NCBI RefSeq assembly: GCF_900176505.1
Contig: NZ_FWYB01000002.1
Span: forward strand, 583,237 to 647,236
Direction of reading: 5' to 3'
From: Pedobacter nyackensis
GTDB taxonomy: Bacteria > Bacteroidota > Bacteroidia > Sphingobacteriales > Sphingobacteriaceae
DNA length: 64,000 bases
This document shows, in pieces, positions 36,480 through 45,541 of this stretch. The notes under the pieces are model-generated. The model made no database searches. It was given only the letters and a program-made list of their open reading frames with translations, and was not told where the DNA came from. Made by a program: the position numbers and the translations under genes. Every line of letters starts with the position of its first letter. The stretch's first letter is position 1.

Positions 36480-37310
36480 ATGGAGATGGCAAAAACGAAG
36501 CTACTGATTGTTACACACGAGATGTCGCCTTTCCTTGAACTCACAAAGATTTCTGAAATTACCCGTCAATTACCACAGGCAATGCAGGATAAGGGATTTG
36601 AGATCCGCATATTAATGCCGCGGTTTGGGAACATTAATGAAAGAAGGAACAGATTGCACGAGGTTATCCGTCTGTCAGGAATGAACATCATCATCGATGA
36701 CAATGACAATCCTTTAATCATTAAGGTAGCCTCTATCCCCGCTGCCCGTATGCAGGTTTACTTCCTTGACAATGAAGACTATTTTCAGCGCAAGTATGTA
36801 TTCAGAGATAAGGAAAACAAGTTCTATGCTGACAACGACGAAAGAACAATCTTCTTTTGCAAGGGTGCACTGGAAACAGTTAAGAAATTAGGCTGGGCTC
36901 CTGATATTGTTCACTGCCACGGCTGGATGACGTCATTAGTACCTGCGTACATTAAAACGACTTACAAAAACGACCCTACATTTAAAAACTCAAAAGTAGT
37001 TTACTCGATATACGAAAACTGCTTTACCGAGACTTTAGATGCCGACATGCATAAAAAAGCAATCATGAATTCAATGACTGCTGATGACACTAAAATGTTT
37101 GAAAATGCAAATTGCGATGTTTTACACATGGGAGCCGTATCTTACTCTGATGCAGTTGTATTAGCCGATGAAAATATACACAAGGATGTGTTAAAATTTG
37201 TTAAAGATTCTAATAAGCCAACTTTAGCTTATAATTTAACAGAAAATTTTGAAAACTTCTACGCTTTATACGAGGAGATTTCAGATGAAGAATTGGCTTC
37301 AATAGCATAA
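36480..37310 (+). CDS. Single-domain glycogen/starch synthase-like protein (GT5 N-terminal domain only)
   Basis: Resembles the N-terminal Rossmann domain of GlgA-type starch synthases: KLLIVTHEMSPFLELTKIS at the start, then IRILMPRFGNI, and GWAPDIVHCHGWMTSLVPAY (about residue 140). At 276 residues it stops where the second, ADP-glucose-binding domain would begin (full GlgA is about 480). The usual KTGGL substrate loop near the N-terminus is replaced by ELTKISEI. Such proteins are widespread in Bacteroidota; glycogen synthase activity is doubtful. The DUF4270 gene follows 23 bases later in the same direction. Confidence 0.85.
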   Translation: MEMAKTKLLIVTHEMSPFLELTKISEITRQLPQAMQDKGFEIRILMPRFGNINERRNRLHEVIRLSGMNIIIDDNDNPLIIKVASIPAARMQVYFLDNEDYFQRKYVFRDKENKFYADNDERTIFFCKGALETVKKLGWAPDIVHCHGWMTSLVPAYIKTTYKNDPTFKNSKVVYSIYENCFTETLDADMHKKAIMNSMTADDTKMFENANCDVLHMGAVSYSDAVVLADENIHKDVLKFVKDSNKPTLAYNLTENFENFYALYEEISDEELASIA

Positions 37311-37333
37311 ACTCAGGTATTATTAAATTAAAT

Positions 37334-38770
37334 ATGAAATTTACAAAACAAGACTTATTAACCATGTTGATAGGTCTTTTTCTTTTTGCTTCCTGTAAAG
37401 ACTCCAACACTATCGGTTTGGATCTGGAATCTGGCCAAGAGATAAAAGGCACATTAATGGATTCGGCGACCGTTGCATCTCAGACTTTAGTAGACGATCC
37501 AACATCAGGTGTATCATTAGTTAGACATCCTTTAGGCTTTATGACCGATCCTACTTTCGGCACGAGTGAGGCTAGTTTGGCTATGGCGGTTAGCATCCCT
37601 AGCAATGATTTTAAATTCGGCAAAGATGCAGTAATTGATTCAGCTGTCCTTATTTTGCCTTATGCATCTCAGTTCTATGGCGATACAACAACTTCAGTTT
37701 ATACAATCGATGTAAAGCAGCTGGATAAGGACATTTCAAAAGAGCAAAAGTACATGACCAACCAGACTTGGCCAGCTACAGGCGCTTCTATTGGAACTTT
37801 TTCTGGTAAAGTTAAGCCGAATACAAAATTCAAAATTACACAGATTGTTACCGGTAAACCTGATACTTTAGGAACTGTAATTCCACAAATTAGAATTAAG
37901 TTAAATAATACTTTTATTAATACCCAGCTTATTGGTTTAGCAGATTCAGCAAAGTTATCAAGACCTAACAAGTTCTTCGAATTCTTTAAAGGCTTGAAAG
38001 TAACTTCGACAGCCACAGGCGCCGGAGGCATTATGTTCCTGAATTATGCCGGAACAGATGGTAATCTTGCGATCTACTACAAAAGGACAAATGCAACTAC
38101 GCCAACCGCTAAAGACACTGTGGCTGTAAATTTCCCGATTGGTAATAACTCAGGACCTGTAACAACCACTGTTAATCACATACACCCAACCGCTTTAAAA
38201 GATCAGATTACGAACTCTACAGAGAACATCACCTACCTACAAGCTTTAGCAGGATTGAAAAACAAAATTTCTTTCCCTTACTTAAAGAAATTTGTAGCCG
38301 ACTTAAAAGCTAAAAACAATCCAAATACCAAGGTTATTGTAAACAAAGCGCAATTGGTAATTGACCTAAGTGCTGGAACAGATGTTATTCCTTTTAGTGC
38401 AGCCCAACGTCTGTCACTTTACAGATATGACATAGCCGGACAAAGAGCCAATGTACCTGACAACGACAACAGCATACAAGGCGTATACAACGGAGACCCT
38501 AGAGCACTTGGAAATGAAGTTTTATTCGGCGGTTATTTTGACTCCGTTAACAAAAGATATATTTTCACTATAACCAGTTATATCCAGGATTTACTGGATG
38601 GAAAAACTGAAGATTATGGTACATTTTTGGCACCAAGCTCGCTTACTGAATTTAATATAAACCCTTCGGTAACTTCAGCTGCCCGCTCTGTAATCAGCAA
38701 GCACAAGAAAGGTGCAGCAGCAGGCGAAAAGACATTAAAACTTAACATCTACTATACACAGATAAATTAA
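37334..38770 (+). CDS. DUF4270 family lipoprotein
   Basis: Exported lipoprotein (FLFASCKD, Cys at about residue 21) of 478 residues. The mature start NTIGLDLESGQEIKGTLMDS and the LGFMTDPTFGTSEASL segment are characteristic of DUF4270, a family restricted to Bacteroidota and of unknown function. Beta-strand-rich with no catalytic motif. Co-transcribed with the starch-synthase-like gene, and followed by a strong terminator before glmS. Confidence 0.88.
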   Translation: MKFTKQDLLTMLIGLFLFASCKDSNTIGLDLESGQEIKGTLMDSATVASQTLVDDPTSGVSLVRHPLGFMTDPTFGTSEASLAMAVSIPSNDFKFGKDAVIDSAVLILPYASQFYGDTTTSVYTIDVKQLDKDISKEQKYMTNQTWPATGASIGTFSGKVKPNTKFKITQIVTGKPDTLGTVIPQIRIKLNNTFINTQLIGLADSAKLSRPNKFFEFFKGLKVTSTATGAGGIMFLNYAGTDGNLAIYYKRTNATTPTAKDTVAVNFPIGNNSGPVTTTVNHIHPTALKDQITNSTENITYLQALAGLKNKISFPYLKKFVADLKAKNNPNTKVIVNKAQLVIDLSAGTDVIPFSAAQRLSLYRYDIAGQRANVPDNDNSIQGVYNGDPRALGNEVLFGGYFDSVNKRYIFTITSYIQDLLDGKTEDYGTFLAPSSLTEFNINPSVTSAARSVISKHKKGAAAGEKTLKLNIYYTQIN

Positions 38771-38790
38771 ATTGATCTGAACCTATAGTC

Positions 38791-38830
38791 AAATCCCCCA
38801 AGAATAATTATTTTTGGGGGATTTATTTTT
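38791..38830 (+). terminator. Intrinsic terminator after DUF4270
   Basis: AAATCCCCCAA (38791-38801) pairs with TTGGGGGATTT (38814-38824), followed by ATTTTTT. It separates the DUF4270 unit from glmS. Confidence 0.88.
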
Positions 38831-38855
38831 TAAACCTAATATTTAAACCTAATAT

Positions 38856-40694
38856 ATGTGTGGAATAGTTGGTTACATCGGCCATAGAGAGGCCTGGCCT
38901 ATCGTTATCAAAGGGCTAAAAAGATTAGAATACCGTGGTTACGACAGTGCCGGTATTGCTTTAATTAATGACACTGGATTAAACATCTATAAAAAAGCCG
39001 GCAAAGTACAGGAGCTTGAAAATTTTGCTGCCGGTAAAAACTTATCAGGAACGATTGGAATGGGGCATACCAGATGGGCAACCCATGGTGCTCCATCTGA
39101 TAGAAATTCACACCCTCACACTTCAAACAGTGGTAAACTTACCATCATCCATAACGGAATCATCGAAAATTATGCAACCCTAAAAGAAGAACTACAAACA
39201 AGGGGACATGAGTTTAAAAGTGATACAGATACGGAAGTATTGATTCACTTGATTGAAGAAGTCTACAAAAACGATGATACCGATCTTTTAGAAGCAGTTA
39301 GATTAGCACTAAATGAAGTGAACGGTGCATATGCCATTGTTGTAATGGACGAAGATCAACCTGAACAACTGATTGCAGCCAGAAAAGGTAGTCCGATGGT
39401 AATTGGTGTTGGCGACGGTGAATATTTCATCGCTTCGGATGCTACGCCAATCGTAGAATACACCAAAAATGTAATTTATCTGAACGATAATGAAATTGCC
39501 TTTTTAAAACGCGATGAACTGGTGATCAAACGTCTGGATAATGTAATCCAAACACCTTATGTTCAGGAATTGGAGCTGAAGCTGGAAATGCTGGAGAAAG
39601 GTGGCTATGATCACTTCATGCTTAAGGAGATCTTTGAGCAACCACGCTCAATAAGAGATTGTATGCGTGGTCGGATTTACCCAAGTGAAGGAAAAGTCCA
39701 GCTTGGCGGTATCAAAGAATATGCAGACAAGCTAAAAAATATAGATAGGATTATTATCGTTGCCTGTGGTACTTCATGGCATGCCGGACTGGTTGGTGAA
39801 TATCTGATTGAAGAATATGCACGTATACCGGTTGAGGTTGAATATGCATCAGAATTCAGATACAGAAACCCAATCATTACCGAAAAAGATGTAGTAATTG
39901 CCATTTCTCAATCTGGAGAAACCGCAGATACAATGGCTGCTATTGAAATGGCCAAAGAAAAAGGAGCTACTATATTTGGTGTTTGCAATGTGGTTGGTGC
40001 CTCTATACCGCGCTTAACACACGCTGGCGTGTATACACACGCGGGTCCTGAAATTGGAGTTGCTTCAACAAAAGCATTTACCGCTCAGGTTACCGTGCTT
40101 ACACTGATGGCTTTCTATATGGCCCAACAAAAAGGAACGGTAACGCATTCGAAATTAGTTGAACTGCTTACGGAACTGGACTGCATTCCAGAAAAAATTC
40201 AAAAGGCATTAGAATCTAATGCTATGATTGAGGAAATTGCCGAGAAATTTAAGGATTCGAGAAACTGCTTGTTCCTTGGTCGTGGAAGCGGTTTCCCTGT
40301 AGCCTTAGAGGGCGCTTTAAAGCTTAAGGAGATCTCTTACATCCATGCCGAAGGTTATCCTGCTGCAGAAATGAAACATGGTCCTATCGCCTTAATTGAT
40401 GAAGAAATGCCGGTTGTGGTAATTGCTACCAAAAACTCTTCTTACGAGAAGGTAATCAGCAATATCCAGGAGGTAAAAGCCAGAAAAGGAATTGTACTCG
40501 CCATTGTTACTGAAGGCGATGTTGAAGTAAGGAAAATGGTCGATTACTGCATTGAAATACCTGATGCAAGTGAGGCATTTTTACCATTACTGGCAACCAT
40601 ACCTCTACAGTTGTTATCGTACCATATTGCCGTTCTAAGAGGCTGCAATGTAGATCAGCCAAGAAACTTGGCTAAGTCGGTTACTGTAGAATAA
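38856..40694 (+). CDS. glmS: Glutamine-fructose-6-phosphate aminotransferase (isomerizing)
   Basis: First step of the hexosamine pathway for peptidoglycan and LPS. The glutaminase domain starts with the catalytic Cys (MCGIVGYIGHREAW) and has GHTRWATHGAP; two SIS sugar-phosphate domains follow (IAISQSGETADT and GRGSGFPVALEGALKLKEIS), and the protein ends with the conserved KSVTVE. 612 residues, full length. No riboswitch is visible in the short leader after the upstream terminator. Confidence 0.98.
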   Translation: MCGIVGYIGHREAWPIVIKGLKRLEYRGYDSAGIALINDTGLNIYKKAGKVQELENFAAGKNLSGTIGMGHTRWATHGAPSDRNSHPHTSNSGKLTIIHNGIIENYATLKEELQTRGHEFKSDTDTEVLIHLIEEVYKNDDTDLLEAVRLALNEVNGAYAIVVMDEDQPEQLIAARKGSPMVIGVGDGEYFIASDATPIVEYTKNVIYLNDNEIAFLKRDELVIKRLDNVIQTPYVQELELKLEMLEKGGYDHFMLKEIFEQPRSIRDCMRGRIYPSEGKVQLGGIKEYADKLKNIDRIIIVACGTSWHAGLVGEYLIEEYARIPVEVEYASEFRYRNPIITEKDVVIAISQSGETADTMAAIEMAKEKGATIFGVCNVVGASIPRLTHAGVYTHAGPEIGVASTKAFTAQVTVLTLMAFYMAQQKGTVTHSKLVELLTELDCIPEKIQKALESNAMIEEIAEKFKDSRNCLFLGRGSGFPVALEGALKLKEISYIHAEGYPAAEMKHGPIALIDEEMPVVVIATKNSSYEKVISNIQEVKARKGIVLAIVTEGDVEVRKMVDYCIEIPDASEAFLPLLATIPLQLLSYHIAVLRGCNVDQPRNLAKSVTVE

Positions 40695-40711
40695 TATAAA
40701 AACTATATCAT

Positions 40712-40748
40712 AAAAAAGGCTGTATCACATCATGATACAGCCTTTTTT
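40712..40748. terminator. Bidirectional intrinsic terminator
   Basis: AAAAAAGGCTGTATCA (40712-40727) pairs perfectly with 40733-40748 around a five-base loop, between the convergent glmS and ssb genes. Confidence 0.92.
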
Positions 40749-40755
40749 ATTTCAG

Positions 40756-41181
40756 TCAAAAAGGTAAATCCCCCGATGGATCTGTAACATCCGTATACTC
40801 GCTTTCGCTTTTAGGAGTTGTATTTTCCGTGCTTACCGGTGGCTCAAAATCACTTTTTCTTCCAAGAATAGTAAAATTCTCCGCCACAACTTCTGTAACA
40901 TACTTTTTTACCTTTTCTCTATCTTCAAAAGATCGCGTACGCAATTTCCCTTCGATATAAACCAGCTTGCCTTTTTGCAAATACTTCGAAGCAACCTCGG
41001 CCAATCCCCTCCACAAAACAATATTATGCCATTCAGTTTGCTCTACTCTTTTGCCGTCTTTATTATAGGTCTCTGACGTGGCCAGTGGAAAACTAGCAAC
41101 AGTTACGCCTCCGTCTAAATGTCTGACTTCAGGATCTTTGCCTAAATGTCCTACTAAAATAACTTTATTAATGCCTGACAT
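40756..41181 (-). CDS. ssb: Single-stranded DNA-binding protein
   Basis: OB-fold protein protecting single-stranded DNA. NKVILVGHLGKDPEVR at the N-terminus, TEWHNIVLWRGLAEVASKYL in the middle and the acidic partner-binding tip GDLPF at the end. 141 residues. It follows mutY by 14 bases on the same strand, forming a repair-related pair. It may be one of several paralogues in the genome. Confidence 0.95.
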   Translation of the reverse strand: MSGINKVILVGHLGKDPEVRHLDGGVTVASFPLATSETYNKDGKRVEQTEWHNIVLWRGLAEVASKYLQKGKLVYIEGKLRTRSFEDREKVKKYVTEVVAENFTILGRKSDFEPPVSTENTTPKSESEYTDVTDPSGDLPF

Positions 41182-41195
41182 GAAATTTGGTTTTT

Positions 41196-42245
41196 CTATT
41201 TAATAAAATAAGTATCCATAAAATTAGTGATCACTTTAGGCTGTGGTAACTCATCAAACTCTTGTAATGAGACCCATTTTATATCTGCCCCTTTACTAAA
41301 GTTAACGATATAATTATCTAAACCAAAAAATTGAACATATATAGTTTGGTGAGTCAATAAATGTTTTTGCTGACTTAATGCTGTAATTTTGCAATCTTCG
41401 CCAAAACCACCCTTCAACTGTGTTAAAAAATTTTCCTGATCATCCTGGTAATTTTGGGTGGTTTCTATCAATGGAAAATCATAGAGCTCCTGCCATATGT
41501 CGCCGGGATTGCGCTTCTTTACCAGAAGATTCTCCTCTGTAAGACAAACAAAATAATTAAAGTAACGGGTTCGTTTTTTAAGCTTATTCAATTTAACAGG
41601 AAGCGTAGCCACGAGATTATTATTTCTGGCGAAACATCCGGTTTGAAGCGGACATACGCTGCATTCTGGTGATTTTGGTTTACACTGCAATGCACCAAAT
41701 TCCATAATCGCCTGGTTATATACCGAAGCATCCTGATCAGAAATGAGCGATTGTGCCAGCGCTAAGAATTCCTTCTTACCACCACTGCTGTTTATTGGGG
41801 TTTCTATGCCAAAGTATCGGGAAAGCACCCTGTATACATTCCCATCAAGTACAGCTTTGGATTCATTTGATGAAAAAGAAGCAATAGCCGCCGCAGTATA
41901 ATCACCCACCCCCTTTAGCTTAATCAACTCGTCATACTTTGTAGGAAACTGTCCATTATGGATTTCACACACCTGTTTTGCAGTGAAATGCATATTTCTT
42001 CCTCTGGAATAATAACCTAAGCCTTGCCATAATTTAAGAATCTGCGTTTCTGTTGCCGAAGCAAAGGCCACAACATCCGGATAGTTATCCAAAAACCTAT
42101 TGAAATAAGGCAGCCCCTGTTCTACACGAGTTTGTTGCAAAATAACTTCAGATAACCATATTACATAGGCATCTTTGGTGTTTCTCCATGGCAAATCACG
42201 TTTATATAATAAATACCAGTTTACGATTTCTGATTGAAAACTCAT
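41196..42245 (-). CDS. mutY: A/G-specific adenine glycosylase
   Basis: Base-excision enzyme removing adenine opposite 8-oxoguanine. Motifs: WLSEVILQQTRVEQ with the catalytic Glu, helix-hairpin-helix LKGVGDYTAAAIASF, catalytic Asp in AVLDGNVYRVLSR, and a 4Fe-4S cluster with CX6CX2CX5C spacing (CKPKSPECSVCPLQTGC). A C-terminal NUDIX-like domain recognises 8-oxoG. 349 residues, full length. Confidence 0.97.
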   Translation of the reverse strand: MSFQSEIVNWYLLYKRDLPWRNTKDAYVIWLSEVILQQTRVEQGLPYFNRFLDNYPDVVAFASATETQILKLWQGLGYYSRGRNMHFTAKQVCEIHNGQFPTKYDELIKLKGVGDYTAAAIASFSSNESKAVLDGNVYRVLSRYFGIETPINSSGGKKEFLALAQSLISDQDASVYNQAIMEFGALQCKPKSPECSVCPLQTGCFARNNNLVATLPVKLNKLKKRTRYFNYFVCLTEENLLVKKRNPGDIWQELYDFPLIETTQNYQDDQENFLTQLKGGFGEDCKITALSQQKHLLTHQTIYVQFFGLDNYIVNFSKGADIKWVSLQEFDELPQPKVITNFMDTYFIK

Positions 42246-42354
42246 GCAGGCAAAAATACGTCGTAATTATTTGATTTTATTAAAACTTGCAATCCGGTGA
42301 TGGAAGGTCTTGCAAATAAATCATCTTTTATTTTCCTATCTCATTAAAAAGCAA

Positions 42355-42362
42355 TACTTTTG
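42355..42362 (+). promoter_or_regulatory. Predicted promoter of the HU gene
   Basis: TACTTTTG matches TAnnTTTG, about 57 bases before the ATG; the -33 region is T-rich without a clear TTG. Confidence 0.5.
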
Positions 42363-42418
42363 CAACCCCAAAACATTGATAAAATACAACACACAGTAAA
42401 TTAATAAAAACAAAAAAT

Positions 42419-42721
42419 ATGACTAAGGCAGATATTATTTCAGAAATATCAACGAAAACAGGAATTGAAAAGGTAGATGTACAAGAAACCGTTGAGGCAT
42501 TTTTCAAGGTCATCAAAAACAGTATGATCGGTGGCGAAAATGTGTATGTAAGAGGTTTTGGTAGTTTTGTTGTAAAAAAGAGAGCACAAAAAACTGCAAG
42601 AAATATTTCAAAAAATACAGCGATTATTATCCCAGAGCACTTTGTACCAAGTTTTAAACCAGCAAAAGTTTTTGTTGACAAAGTAAAAAGCAACTCAAAA
42701 AAACTTAGCGTAGAAGCTTAA
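42419..42721 (+). CDS. HU/IHF-family DNA-binding protein
   Basis: Dimeric histone-like protein that bends DNA. MTKADIISEISTKTGI is the dimerisation helix start, and VYVRGFGSFVVKKRAQKTARN is the conserved turn into the DNA-binding arm. The C-terminal body is changed from ordinary HU (IIIPEHFVPSFKPAKVF) and a basic tail follows, more like IHF. 100 residues. The TPR membrane protein gene starts 5 bases after the stop, so they share a transcript. Confidence 0.92.
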   Translation: MTKADIISEISTKTGIEKVDVQETVEAFFKVIKNSMIGGENVYVRGFGSFVVKKRAQKTARNISKNTAIIIPEHFVPSFKPAKVFVDKVKSNSKKLSVEA

Positions 42722-42726
42722 TAGCC

Positions 42727-43593
42727 ATGATAAAAAGTATCCGTTCAAAACAAATTATTCTAATAGGCGCTATCGTTTTGCTAGTAGCATTTTTGTTTAC
42801 GAGGGATATTAAAGGTTTGGTAAAACCAAAAGAAGAACCAACTGCGGGTGTACCTGCGGGTGGTCAGATGCCTTCCGAGGCTCCTTCTATTAACTTAGAT
42901 GAGGTTTCTACTACCGGTAAAAACTTACTAAATGCTAGTCTCGCTGCAGAGATTACCTCATTAGAAAACACCTTTAAATCCGCTTCTGAAAACAAAAAAG
43001 TTCCAGCGGCGAAGTTATTGGCTCAAAAATGGGATGATCTGGAACAAGCTGTTCCAAGCGCATTATATTTAGAGATTGTTGCTACTAAAGAGCCTAATTT
43101 AAACAACTGGTTATTAACAGGTGAAAAGTTTCTAAAAGCTTTTGATAACACCCGTGATAGCTTATTACAGCCAGTGTTATTGCAGAAAGCCAATTCGGCT
43201 TATACAAATGCTGTGGCTGCCGACTCAACCAGTGCAGATGCAAAAACCGGGTTAGGTATCACTATCGTTAACGGTATGGGTGCTCCAATGCAAGGTATTG
43301 CTATGCTAATGGATGTAGTAAAAAAGGACCCTAAGAACTTAAAAGCAAATATGAGCTTAGGTACTTTTGCAATAAAATCAGGTCAGTTTGACAAGGCCAT
43401 CACAAGGTTTAACAGCATTATCGCGATTAAACCAAGTCCGGATGCTTATTTCTATTTAGCTACGGCATATGAGAATCTTGGGAAAAATGACGAAGCTATC
43501 GATGCTTATTTAGAAAGCAAAAAGTTAGCTGCTAATGCCACTTTATCGAAATTCATTGACGAAAGAGTGACTGCATTAAAAACCAAAAAATAA
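42727..43593 (+). CDS. Membrane-anchored TPR protein
   Basis: One N-terminal membrane helix (IILIGAIVLLVAFLF) anchors a periplasmic TPR domain. The best repeats are LKANMSLGTFAIKSGQFDKA and DAYFYLATAYENLGKNDEAI, towards the C-terminus; a Pro/Gly-rich linker lies at about residues 35-60. 288 residues. It has no enzyme motif and probably serves as a protein-interaction platform. It follows the HU gene by 5 bases and precedes the small ribosomal-type gene by 33. Confidence 0.8.
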   Translation: MIKSIRSKQIILIGAIVLLVAFLFTRDIKGLVKPKEEPTAGVPAGGQMPSEAPSINLDEVSTTGKNLLNASLAAEITSLENTFKSASENKKVPAAKLLAQKWDDLEQAVPSALYLEIVATKEPNLNNWLLTGEKFLKAFDNTRDSLLQPVLLQKANSAYTNAVAADSTSADAKTGLGITIVNGMGAPMQGIAMLMDVVKKDPKNLKANMSLGTFAIKSGQFDKAITRFNSIIAIKPSPDAYFYLATAYENLGKNDEAIDAYLESKKLAANATLSKFIDERVTALKTKK

Positions 43594-43626
43594 TAAACAG
43601 ATTTAAAATATTTAAACTTTAAAATT

Positions 43627-43716
43627 ATGCCAAGCGGTAAAAAAAGAAAAAGACATAAAATGGCTACTCACAAACGCAAAAAACGTTTAAGAAAAAACAG
43701 ACATAAGAAAAAATAA
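43627..43716 (+). CDS. 29-residue basic ribosomal-type protein (AURKAIP1/COX24-like, bS22/mS38-related)
   Basis: A complete ATG-to-TAA frame below normal ORF length limits. The product starts MPSGKKRKRHKMATHKRKKR and ends RKNRHKKK; about two thirds of residues are Lys, Arg or His. The core KRKRHKM..HK.KKRL.K.R matches the AURKAIP1/COX24 C-terminal motif of mitochondrial ribosomal protein mS38 and of the small actinobacterial 30S protein bS22. It is probably a structural part of the ribosome. It lies between a TPR gene and rng, and a strong terminator follows 13 bases after its stop. Confidence 0.85.
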   Translation: MPSGKKRKRHKMATHKRKKRLRKNRHKKK

Positions 43717-43729
43717 TTTTTCTTAATGT

Positions 43730-43795
43730 ATTGCTCAACAACTAAGGCTAGGATTTGATCGTAGCCTTAGTTGTTGGTAGCAATGTTTTTTTTTA
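43730..43795 (+). terminator. Strong intrinsic terminator upstream of rng
   Basis: A perfect 15-bp stem (43736-43750 with 43762-43776) is extended by ATTGCT/AGCAAT after a two-base bulge and is followed by a run of ten T. Confidence 0.93.
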
Positions 43796-43842
43796 TTGTC
43801 CATGTGTTAATAAGGCATTTGATGCCTTAAAATCTGTAGCTT

Positions 43843-45393
43843 TTGGTAAAGGAACTAATTATAGATTCATCTCCCTCGGGAGTAACCATAGCTTTAGTTG
43901 AAGACAAACAACTTGTAGAACTTCATAAGGAGCAGATCAATAACAATTACGCTGTTGGCGACATTTATTTAGGCCGTATAAAGAAAATTATGCCGGGTCT
44001 AAATGCTGCGTTCGTAGATGTTGGTTATGAGAAAGATGCATTTTTGCATTATTTCGATCTGGGTCCGCAAGTCCAATCTTTAATAAAGCTCACAAAAATC
44101 AAGCGTAATGGCTCTGTTAATGGCACACTATTAGATAATTTCAAATTAGAAGCGGACATTAACAAAGCAGGTAAAATATCAGAGGTTGTAAGTAAAAATC
44201 TCGTTCTACCTGTCCAAATCGCAAAAGAGCCAATATCAACAAAAGGACCTCGTTTAAGTTCTGATCTTTCTATAGCAGGAAGATATATTGTATTGGTACC
44301 CTTCTCTAATGTAATTTCTATTTCTAAAAAAATTAAGAGTAATACGGAACGTAATCGCTTAAAAAAGATTATTGAAAGTATTAAACCTAAGAATTTTGGA
44401 GTAATCATTAGAACAGTATCTGAAGGAAAAGGCGTTGCCGAACTTCAGAAAGACCTTTTGGATTCTGTAACCAAATGGGAAAACTTCATTAAGAAGCTAC
44501 CTGATGCAGAACCATCTAAACGTGTTTGGGGTGAAATGGATCGTACATCCACACTGATCCGTGATATTTTAAGTACAGACTTCACTAATGTTTATGTAAA
44601 CGACAATAGTCTTTTTGAGGATATCCGCTCATATGTACATGAGATATCTCCTGAAATGGAAAAGATTGTAAAAGTATACAAGCATAAGGAGCCTATATTT
44701 GAACATTTCGGTATCGAGAAGCAAATTAAAAATGCTTTTGGAAAAACGGTAAATCTGGCTGGCGGTGCTTACCTGGTGGTAGAGCATACAGAAGCCTTGC
44801 ATGTTGTTGATGTGAACAGCGGAAACAGAACGGCGAGCAAAGAAAATCAGGAAGAAAATGCACTCCAGGTAAACAAAGAAGCGGCTAAAGAAATTGCCCG
44901 TCAACTACGTTTACGCGATATGGGAGGTATTGTTGTGATCGATTTTATTGATATGCATAAGCCTGCCAACAGAAAAATGTTATTCGATCATTTAAAAGAT
45001 CTGATGATGCTGGACCGCGCTAAGCATACCATTCTTCCTCCAAGTAAATTCGGCCTTGTTCAAATCACCCGTCAGCGTGTAAGACCTGAAATGAACATCG
45101 TGACCAGCGAGAAATGCCCTACCTGCGATGGTACGGGAGAAATTAAGGCGAGTATTGTTTTAATGGATGACATTGAAAATAATCTGACCTATATTTTGCA
45201 GGAGCAAAACGAAAAAAATATTACGCTTAGTGTACACCCATACATTGAAGCTTACATTAAAAAAGGATTGTTTTCTTTACAGTGGAAATGGTTCTTCAAA
45301 TTTGGACAGCGCATAAAAGTTAAAGCGGTTCCATCGTATAACCTTACCGAATTCCATTTCATTTCTTCTAAAGACGAAGAGATCAAGCTATAA
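43843..45393 (+). CDS. rng: Ribonuclease G (RNase E/G family), TTG start
   Basis: Endoribonuclease for 16S rRNA 5' maturation and mRNA decay. An S1 domain is near the start (GDIYLGRIKKIMPGLNAAFVD), split by an insert; the metal-binding catalytic motif DVNSGNRT is near residue 323 and IVVIDFIDM follows; the Zn-link CPTCDGTG is near residue 425. The start is TTG at 43843 (MVKELIIDS), fixed because TAG at 43837-43839 is in frame two codons upstream and no ATG follows until far inside the domain. 516 residues, full length. Confidence 0.96.
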   Translation: MVKELIIDSSPSGVTIALVEDKQLVELHKEQINNNYAVGDIYLGRIKKIMPGLNAAFVDVGYEKDAFLHYFDLGPQVQSLIKLTKIKRNGSVNGTLLDNFKLEADINKAGKISEVVSKNLVLPVQIAKEPISTKGPRLSSDLSIAGRYIVLVPFSNVISISKKIKSNTERNRLKKIIESIKPKNFGVIIRTVSEGKGVAELQKDLLDSVTKWENFIKKLPDAEPSKRVWGEMDRTSTLIRDILSTDFTNVYVNDNSLFEDIRSYVHEISPEMEKIVKVYKHKEPIFEHFGIEKQIKNAFGKTVNLAGGAYLVVEHTEALHVVDVNSGNRTASKENQEENALQVNKEAAKEIARQLRLRDMGGIVVIDFIDMHKPANRKMLFDHLKDLMMLDRAKHTILPPSKFGLVQITRQRVRPEMNIVTSEKCPTCDGTGEIKASIVLMDDIENNLTYILQEQNEKNITLSVHPYIEAYIKKGLFSLQWKWFFKFGQRIKVKAVPSYNLTEFHFISSKDEEIKL

Positions 45394-45411
45394 TAACAAA
45401 CACGTTTGTTT

Positions 45412-45455
45412 AAACAGGCCTAATTTCATAACAGAGATTAGGCCTGTTTCTTTTT
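45412..45455 (+). terminator. Intrinsic terminator of rng
   Basis: AAACAGGCCTAAT (45412-45424) pairs perfectly with 45437-45449, followed by CTTTTTAT. Confidence 0.9.
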
Positions 45456-45541
45456 ATCTGCAGCTTATTTATGGAAATTAGCATAAATTCGTGAGTCCTT
45501 ATGGGCAATTTTTCAATATCAATCCTAAAAGTTTAAATAAA

